DNA of 43,779 nt from Burkholderia aenigmatica (GTDB lineage Bacteria > Pseudomonadota > Gammaproteobacteria > Burkholderiales > Burkholderiaceae). The notes under the pieces are model-generated. The model made no database searches and had not been told where the DNA came from. It worked only from the letters and a program-made list of their open reading frames with translations. The stretch is from NCBI RefSeq assembly GCF_902499175.1, contig NZ_CABVQC010000076.1:1-43779 (forward strand), given 5' to 3'. A program made the translations under genes and the position numbers. This document shows, piece after piece, positions 41,759-43,779 of the stretch; within the stretch, counting starts at the first letter, position 1; each line of letters begins with the position of its first letter.

Positions 41759-43681
41759 CTACGCCGCCTTCTTCAGAACGAGCTGCTTGCGAAGCAGCTC
41801 GAACATCTGGGTCGGCAGATCTGCAACCTCCGTGATACAGATGCTGTTGGGAATCACACCGGAGATATCGAGGCCGATACCAACACCCATCACCTCAATA
41901 CCCCAACGCTGACACGATGCAACCACATCCACCACGCCTTCCCTGCTGTCCGGTACACCGTCGGTAATCGGCAGAAGAATCCGCCGGGTCGCCTTGGTCG
42001 ACAACAGCGAGTACTGGCCATACAGCATCGCGTCTGCGAGCGGAGTGTTGTGGCCGTCCGCGCGAACCGCCGCAATCCGGCCTGCACGTTTCCTCACCGT
42101 CTCGCCGAAGCGATTCAGCACAAGAACATTCCGATCGCACTCCTCCGATCCGGCTGGAAACGCGGACGTAGCCACCTGTACCCCATCGATTTGCCCGAGA
42201 GCAATACCGAGCGCGGTGCATGTATCCATCGCCAACATCATCCGCTCCTCCTGTCGCATACTTCCGGAACGATCGAGAAGCAGATGAATCGCCACGTCGA
42301 TGCTGGTGCGCGATGACTCCCGCTCGAAGATGTTCAGGTCGCCAGTCGACAGCCTGAGAGCACCCAGATTGGAAAGCCGTTCACCCGCATACGCATCCCA
42401 GCTTCTGGTTTGCGTCACCGCTTCCAGAGCCGTCGTCAATCTCCGACGCAGCGCGATCGACTCGCGCTTGACGCGCTGGACGATTTCGCCGTTGTCATCG
42501 ATCTCTTCCGTGAACGGGATCGCGTTCGACAGGACGGGAGGCGCATCCGACTCGTCTGCCATCCCATTCAGCATGCCCTGAACTATTTCCCCGAGATCCT
42601 CTCCGGGGTTATAGCCAGCGCCTAACGCCACACGAACTTCTCGCGACGTCGCTTTCTGGGAAAGGTCCAACGACGACGCGCCCGAATCATTCACCTGGTC
42701 CTGCTGCTGCCCGTCGTCGGCCAAGGCGCACGCGCCCGTACCGTCTTCAGTAGCAGAGACAGAGCCAGGTTCTTGACCCGAACCATCACAGGATTGCAAA
42801 TCGTCGCCCGGCTGCGAACCGTCACCGGGTTGCGAACCGTCGCCCGGCTGCGAACCGTCGCCAGGATCAGATGCAGATCCAGCGACGCTTTCCGGCTTAA
42901 CACCGTCAGGCTGCGATTCGGCCTTACCGCCGGCGTCAGCAGAACCACCTTGTGTCGAGGACGGATCCTCGGCCGCATCGGAATCAGCGTTCGCGAGACC
43001 TTGCGAAGCGTCTCCCTCTTCGGTCGACGTCGCACCATCATCCGCGGCTGAATCGTCACCGTTGGCGCCCGCCGAGGCAGGCTGATCCGAAGCAGGAGCA
43101 GACTGAACGTCACCGTCACCACCGGATTCACGGTCTTGCCCGCTGTCCTCGGGCTGATCGCTATCGCCGCCGGATCCTGCTTCGCCGGTAGGATCGGAAT
43201 CAGCCTTCGACGAATCCCCGTTGGCATCATCCTTACCGCCGTCTTCCGTGTCGCTCGAATCTTGATCCGGCTCCGAGTTCTCCTCTGCATACTGCTGCAG
43301 GAGCGAAACGGCCTCGACAGCGATCCGGGCGGCATCGGCCGACGTGTGTGCGAATTGAACCTTGCTGATGACCGTCAGATATGCGTTCGCAAAAGAACTA
43401 TCGAACGCACTCGTAAGCCATTGCACTGCGATCGCCTCACGAGCCTCAAAAAAGGTTCGCTTGAGCTGCCGCCAGTTCAACGTATGCACCGTCGCGGTAA
43501 TCAGAGCTTCAGCCAGATCGGAGGAATTCGACATTTCGCGAAGCTGCCCGTCTTTCGACAGGGTTTCGCGCATTGCCATAAAGATCCGATTGGCACCAGG
43601 GTAGCGCCGCTCCACCAGACCTTCAATGCGCACGTCCTCGAGCGCGTTGTAGATCCGAAAAGTGAAAGCCGGGAGGTCCAT
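41759..43681 (-). CDS. CobT-like VWA-domain protein, apparently 5'-truncated
   Basis: At least 640 residues from the first available ATG. Three parts can be seen: an N-terminal helical region with the IYNALEDVRIEGL...RRYPGA motif of CobT-like proteins; a very acidic Asp/Gly/Ser linker (about 155-330) with GDGSQP repeats; and a C-terminal VWA domain with an intact MIDAS start DRSGSM and later ADGHNTP and ITDGVPD. The frame reads back through GDFESVAA, which fits the family, and then changes character near 43700 and reaches a stop at 43736. The usual HExxH-like N-terminus is therefore missing, and no good ribosome site precedes the ATG. Such proteins normally work with a MoxR-type AAA+ partner, which would lie beyond the right edge. 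Confidence 0.72.
   Translation of the reverse strand: MDLPAFTFRIYNALEDVRIEGLVERRYPGANRIFMAMRETLSKDGQLREMSNSSDLAEALITATVHTLNWRQLKRTFFEAREAIAVQWLTSAFDSSFANAYLTVISKVQFAHTSADAARIAVEAVSLLQQYAEENSEPDQDSSDTEDGGKDDANGDSSKADSDPTGEAGSGGDSDQPEDSGQDRESGGDGDVQSAPASDQPASAGANGDDSAADDGATSTEEGDASQGLANADSDAAEDPSSTQGGSADAGGKAESQPDGVKPESVAGSASDPGDGSQPGDGSQPGDGSQPGDDLQSCDGSGQEPGSVSATEDGTGACALADDGQQQDQVNDSGASSLDLSQKATSREVRVALGAGYNPGEDLGEIVQGMLNGMADESDAPPVLSNAIPFTEEIDDNGEIVQRVKRESIALRRRLTTALEAVTQTRSWDAYAGERLSNLGALRLSTGDLNIFERESSRTSIDVAIHLLLDRSGSMRQEERMMLAMDTCTALGIALGQIDGVQVATSAFPAGSEECDRNVLVLNRFGETVRKRAGRIAAVRADGHNTPLADAMLYGQYSLLSTKATRRILLPITDGVPDSREGVVDVVASCQRWGIEVMGVGIGLDISGVIPNSICITEVADLPTQMFELLRKQLVLKKAA
42802..42864. 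repeat. In-frame 18-bp tandem repeats in the VWA gene linker
   Basis: About three and a half copies of an 18-bp unit (CCGTCGCCCGGCTGCGAA and near-identical forms) encode Gly-Asp-Gly-Ser-Gln-Pro. The length is a multiple of three, so copy-number change would lengthen or shorten the linker without breaking the frame. Confidence 0.8.
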
Positions 43682-43699
43682 CGCCGCAACCGACTCGAA

Positions 43700-43779
43700 G
43701 TCCCCCGGCGGTCGGTCAAATTCCTCCGGGTATGGTCACTTCAAATTCCCCCACCTGACGACCGTCGGCTGAGCCACTA
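43700..43779. mobile_element. Probable end of an IS21-like element
   Basis: Two similar segments, GGTCAAATTCCTCCGGG (about 43713-43729) and TTCAAATTCCCCCACCTG (43741-43758), lie as a direct repeat, which is typical of IS21-family termini. The CobT-like coding sequence loses its family character where these begin. Only the end is in the window, so the family call is tentative. Confidence 0.45.

Noticed and set aside
1..43779. tRNA or rRNA genes
   Set aside because: No cloverleaf with conserved T-loop sequence and no rRNA-like stretch was noticed while reading either strand; a dedicated RNA scan was not possible.

Overview
The window looks like part of a large conjugative plasmid (or plasmid-like integrative element) from a GC-rich betaproteobacterium, most likely Burkholderiaceae. 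This host call rests on base composition, the type of IS remnants and the flavour of the proteins; no chromosomal marker, rRNA or tRNA gene is visible. No replication initiator and no prepilin peptidase were recognised, so those functions must lie outside the window or come from the host.

Layout. Positions 1-2284 (minus strand) carry a tyrosine recombinase followed by a possible SUKH-fold protein. Positions 2285-3800 are non-coding and end in an array of 11-bp phased repeats that looks like a parC centromere. The plus-strand block 3806-6207 encodes a ParM-like actin, a ParR-like adaptor, an unknown protein and a VirB1-like lytic transglycosylase. Positions 6573-7582 are a decayed IS903-group IS5-family element with both ends and a 9-bp target duplication still intact. 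From 7853 to 38767 almost everything is on the minus strand and belongs to transfer. Read in the direction of transcription: a FlhD-like/FlhC-like activator pair; traI (MOBH-type relaxase), traD, an unknown gene and a DUF4400-type membrane gene; a VirB/Trb-type secretion operon (virB11, virB2, virB3, virB4, two virB5/trbJ paralogues, virB6, two small membrane proteins, a tandem AAA+ ATPase); a second operon (virB8, virB9, virB10, a VirB9-like/OmpA-like lipoprotein, a TcpQ/PilL-type protein); a type IVb pilus operon (pilN, O, P, Q, R, S); and pilV. Positions 39162-41699 hold a phage-type repressor (plus strand), an unknown gene and a primase. At the right end a CobT-like VWA gene has lost its 5' part, apparently to an IS21-like element.

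How it works together. VirB/Trb proteins form the mating-pair secretion channel, TraI and TraD process and deliver the DNA, and the thin type IVb pilus (PilN-PilV) should stabilise mating in liquid. The lipoprotein and the TcpQ-type gene sit inside the virB8-10 operon and could tie the channel to the pilus.

The most striking feature is regulatory. A 13-bp palindrome, consensus TTCYTRNCAGGAA, lies at the start of each apparent transfer transcription unit (flhDC-like, traI, virB11, virB8, pilN, pilV) and once in front of the recombinase leader. It usually overlaps or abuts a -10-like hexamer. Most of these units end in a visible hairpin terminator. The divergent CI-like repressor gene next to the FlhDC-like pair recalls the SetR/SetCD circuit of SXT and AcaCD of IncA/C plasmids, here apparently with direct operator control of every transfer operon.
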